Part shown: positions 24,568 to 36,960 of the stretch, piece after piece
Numbering within the stretch: position 1 is the first letter of the stretch
Layout: each line of letters opens with the position of its first letter
Assembly: GCA_025617745.1 (NCBI GenBank)
Contig: CM046855.1
Coordinates: 15,717,880 to 15,781,879, forward strand
Length of the DNA: 64,000 bases
From: Heliocidaris erythrogramma
Taxonomy: Eukaryota; Echinodermata; Echinoidea; Camarodonta; Echinometridae
Direction: 5' to 3'
Notes under the pieces: generated by a model
The model's input: the letters and a program-made list of their open reading frames with translations, nothing else
The model's database searches: none
What the model was told of the DNA's origin: nothing
Made by a program: the position numbers and the translations under genes

Positions 24568-26238
24568 CAGTTAACAACAAAATTATTCATACCCCTTGGA
24601 AAATTATAGTTTTTTGCATTTTTCCTAAAAATGAATGGTTAAATGAAGTTTACTTGCACATCACTTGAATACATTTAGTTATCATCTGCAAATGAATGCC
24701 GTTTCCGGTTTCACCTCATTTGCATAACAATAGAAAAGGTGAGTTATCCAAACTGGGCGATGTTCAAAATTATTCATACCCTTGGTGATTTATTGACTTT
24801 GTCAATCAGTATGAATCCGTTTCTTGTGATTAATGCTTGTAATTCACTTTATTTTAATACACCGTCACAAGGCTTCCGGAGGGGTCTCTGCTGGGATATC
24901 AGGCCAGTAACTGTTCTCCAATGGCTCAATCTCCTTGAGGATGTGTCCACACATGCCTTCACCTGACCTTCAGGGAGTTCATTAGATTTCGTGTCCTACA
25001 GGTGATGCAGTTATCGACTTCATGATGACAGGACTATGATATTGAAATTTTCGGTCATTCATTCCATGCATTTTAATGAAAATTCTGTATCTACTTATGA
25101 AGCAAAGCACCATTCCTGAAGAGCCCTTCCCTTTTGCACTGCCTGTGGGAGGGTTCACCTTTATTCATTGGCCCCATTCTTAATCAGAGTGCTCAGGAAG
25201 GCCATGTTGGTGATATTAAAGTCATTGCATGACTCTAACGTCAGGTCACCATGAATAACAGTATGTAACCTTTGAGTACCATACACATCCCACATTGACT
25301 GTTACTGTATATCAATCTTCATATGGTATATTCTTTGTATCTTTGGTATGAAAGCTACAATCCTTGATATCAAAATGAATGTAAACCAAATTTATACCAT
25401 ATGCCCTCCATGTTACCAGCTGCAGTGCACAAAATGCTACCACTTTGACAGTGCACTGGAACATAAAGATCTGTATTTTAAGCTTCACTAGAGTACCCAC
25501 TTGCAGGTGTCCATATAAAAAATGTGTCAATCAGTGTAACTGAATAAACTGATAAAATTGGCACCATCCAACCTTTAGACAACTACCATGGCCTCCCTAA
25601 ACATTCTTAATAATAATGGAACAAAAGTATCAGGAAATACCTTTCCTTGACAGTGCAACAGTGAATACCTCTAGGGAAGTCTCTCCAGGAAGAGTGCTTT
25701 GTTTCAACTTAATAGATACAGAATTGTCATTAAAATGTAAGGAATATTAACGAAAATATCAATATCATAGTCCTATCCCCATGACGTCTAAAACTACACC
25801 ATCTGCAAACACAAAATCTGCTTTAAATCCATCGAATCCCCTGAAGACCAGGTGATGGCATGTGTGGACAACATCCTCAAGGAGATTGGGCCATTGGAGA
25901 CCAGGTATTGGCCTGATATCTCAGTAGAGACCTCCAGAAGCATTGTGACAGTGTGAAGAAAGTGTTACGAGCATTAATCACAAGGACTGGATTCATACTG
26001 ATTGACAAAGTCAATAGATCACCAAGGGTATGAATAATTTTGAACATCACCCAGTTTGGATAATTCACCTTTTCTATTGTTATGCAAATGAGGTGAAACC
26101 AGAAGCAGCATTCATTTGCAGATGATAACTAAATGTATTCAAGTGATGTGCAATTAAATTCAGTTAACCATTCATTTTTAGGAAAAATGCAAAAAACTAG
26201 AATTTTCCAAGGGGTATGAATAATTTTGTTGTTAACTG
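24568..26238. mobile_element. Tc1/mariner-like foldback element, 1671 bp, TA target site
   Basis: Inverted arms of about 560 bp begin CAGTTAACAACAAAATTATT and are flanked by TA (24566-24567 and 26239-26240). Each arm carries a second copy of AAAATTATTCATACCC about 195 bp inside, the IR/DR arrangement of some Tc1 elements. The central 25.13-25.68 kb has no transposase. The matching frames in opposite arms (24739-24966 plus, 25877-26068 minus) are mirror images of the arms, not genes. Confidence 0.88.
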
Positions 26239-26267
26239 TATATGTGCAGCTGTATTTTAATCAGCCA

Positions 26268-26525
26268 TCGAAGTGGCATAGCAAACAGGTCTAGCCATTG
26301 AGGGGGCATTGGTGTAATGGGGGCACCAGTCATAATTAATAATTGGAAGAAATGCCAGAGAACAACATTATTAATTGAGGGGAAGATGTGGGAGGGTGTC
26401 GTATCATCTACTTTTTAAAATGCCTTACCCTCTCCCTTTCTTTTCTGTTTCTTTTCCTCTCTTTTCCCCATTTTTTTACATTAAATTTTGGGGAACTTTC
26501 CCCCTCGTAGCTACGCCACAGAACC
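26268..26525. mobile_element. Possible short inverted-end repeat
   Basis: AGTGGCATAGC near 26272 and GTAGCTACGCCAC at 26508 are weakly inverted, echoing the ends of 22834-23492. Similarity is modest. Confidence 0.3.
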
Positions 26526-26884
26526 ATCATTTTTTCAGCCAAGGCAAGGCTTCTGGTAATTATTTTGGTGACTTCAATGAGAATCGATGGTTTAGATATA
26601 GGTACAGTATTTTCAGAAGAAAACCAACCCCTTGTTAAGTACAGGTCTAACATCAGTAAACTGTCACTTTTCAAGAAATTAACACCATGAGAGTGAGTAT
26701 TTCTCTTTCTTTGAGGTAAGCGTCATGAAGAATAGCATAAGCGAAAAAAATAATATTAATCATTTTAAAAAATCTGTGACCATCAGCTGGTCATGATCAT
26801 GGACATTAAGTAATCCAGGAAGGATAATTTGACTCTCTTCATCTTTCAAGGTGTGTGTGTGGGGTGGGGGGTACATAAGATAAT

Positions 26885-27974
26885 GGGTGATTTCACGCTC
26901 GGTGTTGGTGTTTGGTGTTAGTGTCTATTTTGCCCCGAAATCGTGATCTAACACCGACTATGAAATGAAAAAAAATCAGTCGGTGTTAGGTGTTGACCTG
27001 ATTTTTTTTGACGTAGTTCCGGTTGCCGGTGTTTGTTTTTTTGTTAATAATCGTCTACTGAACCGAGCTCGGCCGTCGGTGTTTAATTTCATGTACAAAT
27101 TCCCATTCACTAACACTATACCCCTAGGGATTAAGAAATATCGATTTCACGGTCGATGTTGGTGTTGGTGTTTCTAGCTATGGGAAATTTTGCTGATTAG
27201 TCATGAGAAATAAAGACAGTAGGCGCTATTCGAAGTGTAATTTCATAGGCGTTAAGAGGTATTATGTTCATATAGGCCTGATATTAGATCTAGGCCAGCA
27301 TTTGGTCTAACGTTCGATCTAGAGCACACGGAAAGGAACTTCTTTTGCTTTTTAATGGGTTTGAAGGAGTGAAGAAAAATTCCGACCTAATTTTCTTTTT
27401 ATGATAGATTTAATAAAAATGACGTTAGATATTCCGTAGTTAAAGACCCAGAGAATCCACATCATTTATCAGGATGAGATCTAAATCAACATTTACAATA
27501 CAAAAGTCATGAATCTTCACGGCTAATCTGTGCCAAGGCCTGAAATTTGGCTGTTTGCCCTGTACGCGCTACGCCGTCCGATCCGGCGTCTAGCTGCATT
27601 AGCTACCGCAGCATTTTCTGCTGCAAGTGAGAAATTCGAGAAAAATCATATCTAAACTTACTGTTCCTGTCAAGACCATCCATTTCTGTGAAGTTTCTTA
27701 CCTCACTCTAGATCAAACAATTATTTATTTTAGAATTGCCGGACTACTCGTGTAATTTAAGGATATTCTAGACTAATTAAATAGTTTTAAACAATTTTCT
27801 TTCCCTTCGTTAAAAACGGTGCTGACGCCATTACCAGTGTTAAGCTATCGATGCGCTTTGTTGGGATATCGGTATCGGCTCCTTAATCTGAATAGCGGTG
27901 TTTGAGCTCGATTTTAGGAGAATTTTCGCTCTAAACACCAACACCAAACACCAACACCGAGCGTGAAATCACCC
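26885..27974. mobile_element. 1090-bp TIR element with 35-bp perfect ends and AAT target duplication
   Basis: GGGTGATTTCACGCTCGGTG and the next 15 bases are perfectly inverted at 27940-27974. AAT flanks both sides. A degenerate third copy of the end (GATTTCACGGTCGATGTTGG) lies inside near 27142. No transposase frame. Confidence 0.88.
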
Positions 27975-28080
27975 AATGTCCCTCATCACTGATTTTTTTT
28001 TAAAATAATTTTTCACTAAATGTGATCACCTGTAGGCTACTGAATACTTTTATACATGTATCCAAAACCCTTACGAATTA

Positions 28081-28470
28081 CCAACGCCCATGATCTATTT
28101 TTATCATGTGTGACTACAAGATTATTGATCAAGAAATATCCCCTGAAAAGTATTGCCCTTAACTGCACTTATATTAATAATATGACGAGAAGCAGCTAAA
28201 TATTTGAACCAAATTCATGCCACATGTGTGTGTCTGTGTGTGTAGTCCCATATACATTTCTGTATTATGTGCGTGCACTTTCAGCAAGTGAGTCAATTTA
28301 ATTTTGATGATTCCAAAACTTCACATTATACACCTATTCTCATGTATTCCATAATCAACCTTTTATATTCTTCCAGATAATTTCTTTCACTATGTAATTG
28401 CACGACCAGAACTCAGTTGATCTTTAAAGATTTACTTCGGTAATTACTAATTTCTACTACCTTTTCTATT
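28081..28470. repeat. Diverged relative of the 57313-57847 element
   Basis: Shares TCCCCTGAAAAG, GTCCCATATAC, GAGTCAATTT and CACGACCAGAA in the same order as 57425-57700, with many differences. The ends are not recognisable here. Confidence 0.55.
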
Positions 28471-28832
28471 TCATATGAAGTTATGAATATCAACTGAAAT
28501 GCCTTGCCTTATCTACAACACCATCTCATTAATGCCTCTATAAACAGCAAATACATGCATATTCTGCCATGATAATGGAATTTATATAGAAGGGAATCTC
28601 AGTAATGCTGGTGAATAGTTCCGCGATCCATAGCACGGTTATATAGCTTAGTATTTTGTGCACACATACATTGAGAAACGTCCTTTGCCAGTCAATATAC
28701 AAACATAAGTGATCATTGATGTCACTTCTTGATATAGTATCATACATATTTTTCTGTCAGTATACATAAGCGTTTAAAATCAGTTTTACATAGTTCTTTA
28801 AATTATGAAAAATATTCTAAATCAATAAGACA

Positions 28833-29084
28833 CTAAAAGACACGCTGTTCAGACCGATTCACAGTAAAGTGAATATGGTAAGATTTTCCTCCTAGCTCGC
28901 ACACTAATAAGCTTAAATTTCCATCTCCCTTACGCAGATAAGTCAGTAATGCATTCATTCTGTCGATACTCAATTCCATATCCATACAGCAGTGAGTCAC
29001 ACACAATTCAATAATGCAACATCCAGATGCAATTTGCTCAACGACTTGCTTCAAGTCAAGAATAAAAATAACCGGCTCACCCAT
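28833..29084 (-). CDS. Hypothetical small ORF
   Basis: 83 codons (MGEPVIFILDLKQVVEQI, later CELGGKSYHIHFTVNRSEQ) with normal composition and no repeat similarity that I can see elsewhere in the window. It is 1.4 kb past the 3' end of the minus-strand TRIM gene. No family recognised and no splice sites argued; chance is possible. Confidence 0.2.
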   Translation of the reverse strand: MGEPVIFILDLKQVVEQIASGCCIIELCVTHCCMDMELSIDRMNALLTYLRKGDGNLSLLVCELGGKSYHIHFTVNRSEQRVF

Positions 29085-29984
29085 GGAATATCAATTCGAG
29101 TAAGGAACTGAGTGCCATAATCTGCAATATAGCAAGCAGTACATGTCATACAATGCAGTTACATCGCACTGCTTGAGAAGCAGCGCAGCATGCAACCGTA
29201 CACATTGCTGTAAAATTGTTACTCCATCATCTTTTGGTTATTATGCATCCATCGGGATCATATTAGAAAACTGATATAAATTATGTTCTAAAATGAATAA
29301 TTATTTTCATATAGCTCATGATATACACTATAATCTAAAAAAAAAGCTAAACATTTCAAGAGATGTATAAATTATATCGTTGAAATGGATATAGTTTGCC
29401 TTTGAGGCTATCAATAAGAGAAGATTTGACCAAATAAACAGTCTATCGGAAGCATTGCGATGTCTCATCCACCAATATAAAACTTATTCGTCGATAATTC
29501 CACCATTAAAGCTTGAGTTAAATTCACATTATGACAGGAAAGAAAGACTTTACAGCTGATTTGAAATACACAGTTTCATGATTCATGCATGAAATCCAGA
29601 CGAAAAGTATTATACATAAATTATACAAGAACTCTACAGCTTGTTCATAATTATTGTGTATTCACTATATCTTAACATGCATGCATAATTACTTTTGCAT
29701 GACAAAAAGCTAACATGGATATGAAGTCTAATCACAAATTCTGAATAATGCTATTTCATTTGGACAGGCCCTGAGAAAAAAACATATATTTTAGTCTAAG
29801 AATACTTCGAGTCTCAAACATGAAATTTCCTTGCGTTAATCGTTTCTAAATCCAAATATAAAATGATTTCAATGTTTACAATGTATCTTTTTCAATTATG
29901 TAGACTCGCCATATGGCAAGAATGGCTGTTTAGTATACTTAACGCACATGAAAATAAGCTTCAATTGGCATTCACAATGAACAT

Positions 29985-30112
29985 CTGGGGAGAGTTGTCA
30001 GTGATTTTTACCGACAAATCTGCTCTCAGCCAATCAGACGCGAGGATTTCAGTAGCTTATAACAGTTGTCGGTAAAAATCACTGATAAAGCACTTAATGA
30101 AACGCTCCCCAG
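29985..30112. mobile_element. MITE of the CTGGGGAGCGTTTC family (copy 1)
   Basis: A short palindrome-rich element with inverted GTTGTCAGTGATTTTTACCG arms around a GCTCTCAGCCAATCAGA core. It is the same family as 38495-38635 and 58646-58781, and lies just past the 3' end of the TRIM gene. Confidence 0.7.
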
Positions 30113-30357
30113 AACCATGTACATCGTGCCTAATGTGAAAATATATCATGACAGTTTTTATCCATTATATTGACAGCCTAGATATATGTTAATCCTTACT
30201 TTCTGTATTTAGAATTGTGTTTATATCGGAAAGAGAATGAAATTCCAAAACACCAAATACGTGTACTTGGAAAAGGTGATGCTACTTAACTAAGACAATA
30301 GCCATTTTGACAATATGAATTTGTCAACTTATGCTCGTTGAAAGAAAAAAAGAAAGT

Positions 30358-30363
30358 TTTATT
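30358..30363 (-). terminator. Polyadenylation signal for the TRIM gene
   Basis: AATAAA on the minus strand, 97 nt downstream of the TRIM stop codon, followed by AT-rich sequence. It supports a short 3' UTR and a single-exon gene model. Confidence 0.5.
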
Positions 30364-30459
30364 ATGATCATTCGGGAGAATTCAAATAAGACAGTTACAT
30401 CTGATTCATCTATGTCGATTTGAATACAGACATGCACTGATGATTCTTGATGCTTATTT

Positions 30460-31593
30460 TCAAGACTTGATACTTCCAAGAAAGTCTCCTTGAAAACTTC
30501 CTTGATTATTCAATTCAAATTTCAGAGAACTGAGATCAGCGGGGACGCTTAGAATGGTGATGTTTTCAAGCTCATGTCGACGGGTTGTTAGCTGTGATTT
30601 GGCAGAGAAAACAGTGGCTGTGCTGCTATCAGAGGCTATGGCACCCTCGGCCATGGAGATCATGTTACGTAATATGTCCACAGTGCGCTGGAGTCCGTCG
30701 ATGTGGGCAGCCATCTCACTCTCCTTATCCTCCTTCGTCTTGTGAAGAGTGTTAATGAGACGAGCCTGTTCATTCTGTATCATGGTAAGGAATTCTCGTG
30801 CTCGTCTCTGGACATCCTTCTGAGCACGGTCTGATCTTCGTTGAAGGTCTTTTGCGATCTGGACCGTGCACTCGATGGCGGTAGAGAAGACGCCGAGTTT
30901 GCGTTTGCAGTCGGCCAGGATCAGGCGGATCTGATCTCGTTCTCGATCAGCTGCAACAGCAAGGGTCACTACACGATGTGGAGGTCGAGCATGATCAGTT
31001 TGACCACATTCACTACAAATCGCCAACTCACATGCTTCACAGTATACTGCTACCACACGATCATCATGCTCTGGGCAGTAGTAGACAAGATTTGTGTTTT
31101 CTTCGCCATCTCCTGGGCTACGGATACACTGTCCAGCTGCTAGCCATGCCTCAATATCTCGCATCACATGATGACGTAGAGCTCTAATTCGCCGATGGGC
31201 CTTCACACAATCTTCACAAAGAAATTCACAGCAGTTGAGACATCGTGATGATGCGGGCGAGTTATCCTCGCAGTTTGAACAGGTGTACGTTGTCCCATTC
31301 GGTGCTCCACATGGCAAGTCTTCTAGAGGTTTCTGAATCGAGGTGACGAGATCCAACAGATTAGCAAGCACGAAATTATTCTTCAAGTCTGCCACACCCT
31401 CTCCATGCAACGGTGTCTGCTCACGACACGTTGGGCATACCACAGTGTCCTGGACAGTAGGCGCCATACGAAGCAGACAATCCTGACAAAATGTGTGTAA
31501 ACATTGTAACACCTTTGGTCGTCTGAAGCTGTCCAAACAAATCTGACACTCTAAGAAATCTCCAATCTGTTCGAGCAATGATGATGCCGCCAT
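30460..31593 (-). CDS. TRIM-family RING-type protein, single exon, no C-terminal ligand-binding domain
   Basis: 377 aa. A C3HC4 RING at 16-57 (C16, C19, C31, H33, C36, C39, C53, C56) is complete. B-box 1 spans about 103-145 (C105, C108, C118, C121, C126, C129, H133, H141). B-box 2 spans about 171-209 (C173, H176, C185, C188, C193, C196, H201, H206). A helical coiled coil follows from about 212 to 340. TRIM proteins are E3 ubiquitin ligases acting as coiled-coil dimers, often in innate signalling or developmental regulation. The ORF is uninterrupted, opens with MAASS in a good context (AATATGGCGG), and no B30.2, NHL or filamin domain is visible. An AATAAA about 100 nt past the stop suggests the gene really ends here, as some intronless echinoderm TRIMs do; splicing to a distant NHL exon cannot be excluded. 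Substrate unknown. Confidence 0.9.
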   Translation of the reverse strand: MAASSLLEQIGDFLECQICLDSFRRPKVLQCLHTFCQDCLLRMAPTVQDTVVCPTCREQTPLHGEGVADLKNNFVLANLLDLVTSIQKPLEDLPCGAPNGTTYTCSNCEDNSPASSRCLNCCEFLCEDCVKAHRRIRALRHHVMRDIEAWLAAGQCIRSPGDGEENTNLVYYCPEHDDRVVAVYCEACELAICSECGQTDHARPPHRVVTLAVAADRERDQIRLILADCKRKLGVFSTAIECTVQIAKDLQRRSDRAQKDVQRRAREFLTMIQNEQARLINTLHKTKEDKESEMAAHIDGLQRTVDILRNMISMAEGAIASDSSTATVFSAKSQLTTRRHELENITILSVPADLSSLKFELNNQGSFQGDFLGSIKS

Positions 31594-32103
31594 ATTTTCC
31601 TGTTCATCTCCTTGTTGCGATACGTGTATGTGTGTGAGTTCTGCTCCTATACGTTAACGTCTAACGAAGATAGCAAGTACTGCAAAGGTAGTGGTGTGCT
31701 GAATGATTCGTCAGTGGTCGTGTGCTTGCATTACACATTCATCACTCATCCGCACGCTAACGTGTGCATTTTCATATTCGTCTCCACGTAACTCTGTATA
31801 CCTGCATGCTATCCACTTCGCTCTCCCATTAGTTTCAATGTGTATGCACTAGTCTTGCAAGCTGAACTACCGCGATTTTTGTATTGTATATTGTATCATG
31901 ATTGTACATTGGAATAAATGCAATGTTAATGATATTAGCTTCCTTCGATATCTTACAATAATATTGATAAAAAGATTCAAACGTAATTTCGAATATTATA
32001 AATTATTATTTATACCCTTAAGGAGTATAATTGGAAATACAAGCAAGTACAAAAATGCACTGTCTTGACTCTCTCTCTCTGTCTCTCTAAATGTATATAT
32101 ACA

Positions 32104-32140
<37 letters not shown>

Positions 32141-33240
32141 TCCACCGTCAAGGCGAATTCCCTTTCTCATGGCCTATTGTTTAAATTCACCTTAACGTCG
32201 AATTTCTATATGATGAAATAAACCGCTTAATAAACCACAACACACCCCACAAACAAAACATTGGGAATTATATTTTTCTGCACACAATTCCATTTTTGAA
32301 AGGAACATGTCGAAAGGATGCAAATTGCAACGCATTATAGGACGATGGACCAAAAATGTTACCTTTTGAAGAAGAGAGCTTTTAAAAATACATTTTTGAC
32401 CAGTAAATGTTGTCCTTTCTTTGCCCCATCTCTTAAAACGAGTTGAGGGTGCGTTACTGTCTGGGGCATGTGGAAAAGATGCACTGTGATGCATAATGAT
32501 ATCTTTCACATGTGGGTGTTTAGTTGAAGAAATTTTAAAACATTATTTTTTATCAATAAATTTGGTTCTCTTTTAAATTCTTACTCCTCATACAAGACGT
32601 TGTTTATGGAGTCTTGGAACTGTTAAGGTCAAATAAAGAATTCGAAGAAGAAAATATATGTAAATGCTCGGAGGTTCTCCTCCCGTTTATTGCATTCAAT
32701 ATTTCCAACAGACTTCAGGCAAAAGAGAGGTTTGATGCAGATAATAAGACACCAGGATATTTCCAAAGTGTGTACTATTTGTTTATACGCACTTTATATA
32801 TATATTTATATATAAAGGAATAAAATTATATAACATACACGTCCAACATATAAATTCAAGTTCTACATACTTTTTTCTATTGCCTTATGAATACTTATTA
32901 TGCTATACTGTTGGTGCTGTATTTCTACCAAGCTTATTTTAAAAGACGGTCTTAATTTAAATGATCAAACTCTATAAATAGCCGATTACTCTTATGATTC
33001 TACGAGTGCCTGACATCAAATATCCCCACATGCTTTCTATAATATTACTGAGTCTGATTTATAAGACTCGTGGTGGGTTTGTTGCACTGCAAGCTCAGAA
33101 CATAATCTTCGATTGTGTCAGCCTCATTACATCTCATCATGGATGACATCATCATTAATTACTAGTACATGTCATCCCCATCCAGTACCTATCTTTAGCA
33201 ACAGAAACATCAGCTATACGTCATTTTCATATTCTAGAAT
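31594..33240. other. Upstream flank of the TRIM gene; no other gene seen
   Basis: Contains the TRIM leader and promoter region (boundaries not determinable), a (CT)n tract near 32070 and an (AT)n microsatellite at 32107-32136. No further supported frame. Confidence 0.4.
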
Positions 33241-34346
33241 TCCTTTTATTTTGAAGGGTGAGAGATACTGCTTATGAATTATTTCAGAACCTTGGAAATG
33301 GAATAGGTTTGACTGAACAGAAAAATGCTCTGACTTCTGGAAAATTAGTGTGGAAATTTTCTTGAATACACATATAAAATTTCTATCAAATTTTAATTTC
33401 ATCATTGAAAAAAGAAGGGACTTTTTCAAAAATCTGTCTATAAAACCTGCTTTTTAGAGCATCCCAAAATGGCTTTCTGTGTGGACAATGGACGGAACCC
33501 TTTAATTGCGAATAACAATGCGAACGAACGAATTTTCTTCGATATTTTCGCATTGAAATGATGGCATTTCTTATTACCTTACTTTTTATCATTAAAGAAT
33601 GTGATGGCATTTCAAGATCAAACATAATGAGTTGGGATAATTATTAGTTTTAAGTTAATGTATCATAATTCTTCTTTATTTTATCCAAAAATATTGGGGG
33701 ATGATAATACAGGCCATCTCCCCAGCTCAATTTTTTTTGGATATATACCCCCCACCCCCCGGATCGACACGACACCCATGATAGTAATTCTATATCAATA
33801 CTATGTAATACTGAAGGATATACTCGGTCGCTCAGAGATCTCTCAATCTCAACACGGTTGATCAATATTTAAGAACAAAACAAAATTATATAACTCTTTT
33901 TAAGGTGCTGTTTTTCGGGTAGGGCTTAGCATAATATTTACATATATTCCAAGACAAAAAGGATATTATGTAGTAGTTTGATTTTCAAAATCCATACAGT
34001 AGAACATGTTGGTAGTTGCATTTCAAGGCTCTCTTTTTTGCTTAATTAATGTTCTTGATTTTCGATCCGGATCACTTTCATCTTAGATGTTTTAAGTAAG
34101 TATACTTAAATGCCCTATAAATTATGTTATTGATTTCATTTTGACAAGTGCATGTCTACCACTCAAAATTTCAAGTTGAATTAGAATCTAGGCCTGTATA
34201 TTTAACCTCGGGTATACAATTCTTTTTCAATAATGGACCCCATGTCATAACAGCCTCAACAGGAGTATTTTGCAAATTCATAAACAATGGGCCATCCGCC
34301 ATACTAGATATCTGAAAATGCACCAGCATTAGAATATTACAGGCTC

Positions 34347-34391
34347 TATTTCCGTAATTAACAATATATTATATTGTTAATTATGGAAATA
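34347..34391. repeat. 45-bp palindrome (22-bp arms, 1-nt spacer)
   Basis: TATTTCCGTAATTAACAATA and its complement meet with a single-base loop and one mismatch (G at 34354 against T at 34384). Confidence 0.85.
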
Positions 34392-35279
34392 AACAGATAA
34401 GCAAGACAAATACATTCTTGCACATATACGAAACTAGAGTGGTGAAAATATATTAATTGTGTAGGAGAATTTATCCCCCACCCGACATCTTCCCTTTTCT
34501 CTCTCTTTTTTATTTCTCCCCTTTTGACCTCGTTTTCCCCCAGATTGATTGTTACCATGGTTACAGTGTCCACTTGCTCTTGTATCTATACGCCAATGAA
34601 TCGGAGTGAATATCACTTGACTATCCTGGGGTCACCCGCCGGCGTCCAGTCGTTACGAAATGTCCCATGATGAGAATATTTTTGAGATTTGCTCCCTAAA
34701 AACTGATGATATCATTCCATCACATTTTACAGAAAACTTTAAGGGACGGAACATAGCTTGCATTAATCGTTCTACTGCTTGCGACCCCCAGTGGGGATAA
34801 CGAATGGCTGATAAATGAAAATAACCTCATTTGAATCTATAGTCGAAATTTAAAGTGTAAACCGTTATAAACATTTATGTATTTCCTTTGATTTACAAAA
34901 AATATGAATGTTTGAATCACAAAAAGTTATATCAATATTTCATAACTTTGGGCTTGAAACTGCTAATGTGTGGTACTGGAATAGTTAAATCGTGTGTATA
35001 TTATAGGATTTGAAGGTTTGCATGGTGAAGTTGTAATTCAGAAAAAAGGTTTTGCGGTACAACCATGTGAGTTGGAATAACTCCACGTTCCGGTCAGAAT
35101 GCTCTGGCCGTCGTCACTCAGGAGAATAAGAAGAGCGAATAAATCAGCAGAATTTATGTGTGAAGCGGTAGAAATTCTACAGCTTCACAACTTGTTTGTA
35201 ATGTTAGGCAATTCACTTTTAAATGGAGGCAAACAATAACATCACGGAATTAGTATAGAAAGAAAAAGTAACAATAACA

Positions 35280-35370
35280 TCAAAGTATACCTGCATTGAA
35301 AGGATAAATTACATCAAGGTACCTGCATTGAAAGGATAAGTAACATCAAACTAATCCTGCATTGAAAAAA
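35280..35370 (+). repeat. Short tandem repeat of about 40 bp
   Basis: CCTGCATTGAAAGGATAA occurs twice and CCTGCATTGAAA a third time, each with ACATCAA nearby, just upstream of the 221-bp array. Confidence 0.7.
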
Positions 35371-35406
35371 CATTGAAAACAAGTGAACAATAGGACTAAG
35401 AAACCC

Positions 35407-36121
35407 GTAGATAATCTGTGGAGAGAAATATGACATCCTGTTGAGGAAAGAAATTAAGGTTAAAACATACATATGGAAAAAAGGTGAAATATTGACACCA
35501 GAATGATTATACTAATAATAAATATAATAAATGTTATGAATGAAGTGGACAGGTGTGGCTGTGGAGAGAAAGGTGAAAAAACAATGGTAATGAACAAATT
35601 GAGGAGAGAAACATGAAATCCTGTGGGAGATAATCTGTGGAGAGAAACAAGTCATCCTGTTGAGGAAAGAAATTAAGGTTAAAAACATACATGTGGAAAA
35701 AAGGGTGAAATAATGACACCAGAATGATTATACTAATAATAAATATAATAAATGTTATGAATGAAGTGGACAGGTGTGGCTGTGGAGAGAAAGGTGAAAA
35801 AACAATGGTAATGAACAAATTGAGGAGAGAAACATGAAATCCTGTGGGAGATAATCTGTGGAGAGAAACAAGTCATCCTGTTGAGGAAAGAAATTAAGGT
35901 TAAAAACATACATGTGGAAAAAAGGGTGAAATAATGACATCAGAATGAGTATCCTAATGATGAATATAATAAATGTTATGAATGAAGTGGACAGGTGTGG
36001 CTGCGGAGAGAAAGGTGAAAAAACAATGGTAATGAACAAATTGAGGAGAGAAACATGAAATCCTGTTGGAGATAATCTGTGGAGAGAAACAAGTCATCCT
36101 GTTGAGGAAAGAAATTAAGGT
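35407..36121 (+). repeat. 221-bp tandem array, about 3.2 units
   Basis: GATAATCTGTGGAGAGAAA recurs at about 35410, 35631, 35852 and 36071, and whole units are nearly identical. Similar 94-codon minus-strand frames in two units are repeat products. Confidence 0.92.
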
Positions 36122-36568
36122 TATATTGACAGAAATATCTGTAATAAAATGCTGCCAACACAAAATGAAATGTTTCGAAGGGGGTTCTCATCTGGACAAA
36201 AACATCTAATCTTCCTGTAGTAAAGTGTTGTCACATGTCTTCCCTCAATTTTTAAAGAAATTTCAAAGGGGGCTGGGTTGGGTTTGAGAGGAAAGTTCCC
36301 CAACTATTGTGAGAAAATACTGGTAACACATATACATGTATTCCCTTGTATTCAATATACATATGAGAATTAATTTAGGAGCCTTTAAATCTTTAAAATA
36401 CATATTTAATAACAGTCTATATCCTAGGATATTTTTTTATACAGCACACTGCGTATAAAAAATTACCGATTCGAGGTGATGATTGCTCACTGAAATCCTA
36501 CAAAAGTAGCAAAGGCTCGGAGCATATAGTTTTAAACGGCTTGAAAATGAAGACGTTTTTTTTTTTCT

Positions 36569-36960
36569 TTCCTTCTTTCCTCCCTTCTTTTTTATTTTTT
36601 GGGTTTGGTTTGGATCCCCATTGTTTTCTTTCCTTTCTTCCCCTTTCTGTCTTTTTTTTTCTTTATTTCTTTTGGGGGATGGGGTGGTGATTGGATAGGC
36701 GGGCTCACTTTTCAACGAGATACTGGTCCCTACTTTTTTTGTTAATATCTTACTGCCCCTACTTAGTATCTTGTGGTAAAGATAGATGGATACTACGTGT
36801 ATGAGTGCATGTATGGTGTGGCCCACCCATATACGGAAAAATATTCCGTAGAGATCAGTGAACCCACCTCTATTTAGCCAGAGCGACATGTAACGACGAG
36901 CTATCTTGTGTATGTGTGTGGGGTGTGCGTGTGTGTGTGTGTGTGGTTTTACATATATAT
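36569..36960. repeat. Pyrimidine tract and (GT)n microsatellite
   Basis: T/C-rich tract at 36557-36675 and alternating GT at 36907-36947. The 185-codon minus frame across here is low-complexity Lys/Arg and not a gene. Confidence 0.7.

Noticed and set aside
24739-26068. Two similar peptides starting MSYPNWAMFKIIHTLG and MNYPNWVMFKIIHTLG
   Set aside because: They are the two arms of one inverted repeat read from opposite strands, not paralogous genes.
35534-36191. Repeated 94-codon minus-strand frames
   Set aside because: Arise from identical units of the 221-bp tandem array.
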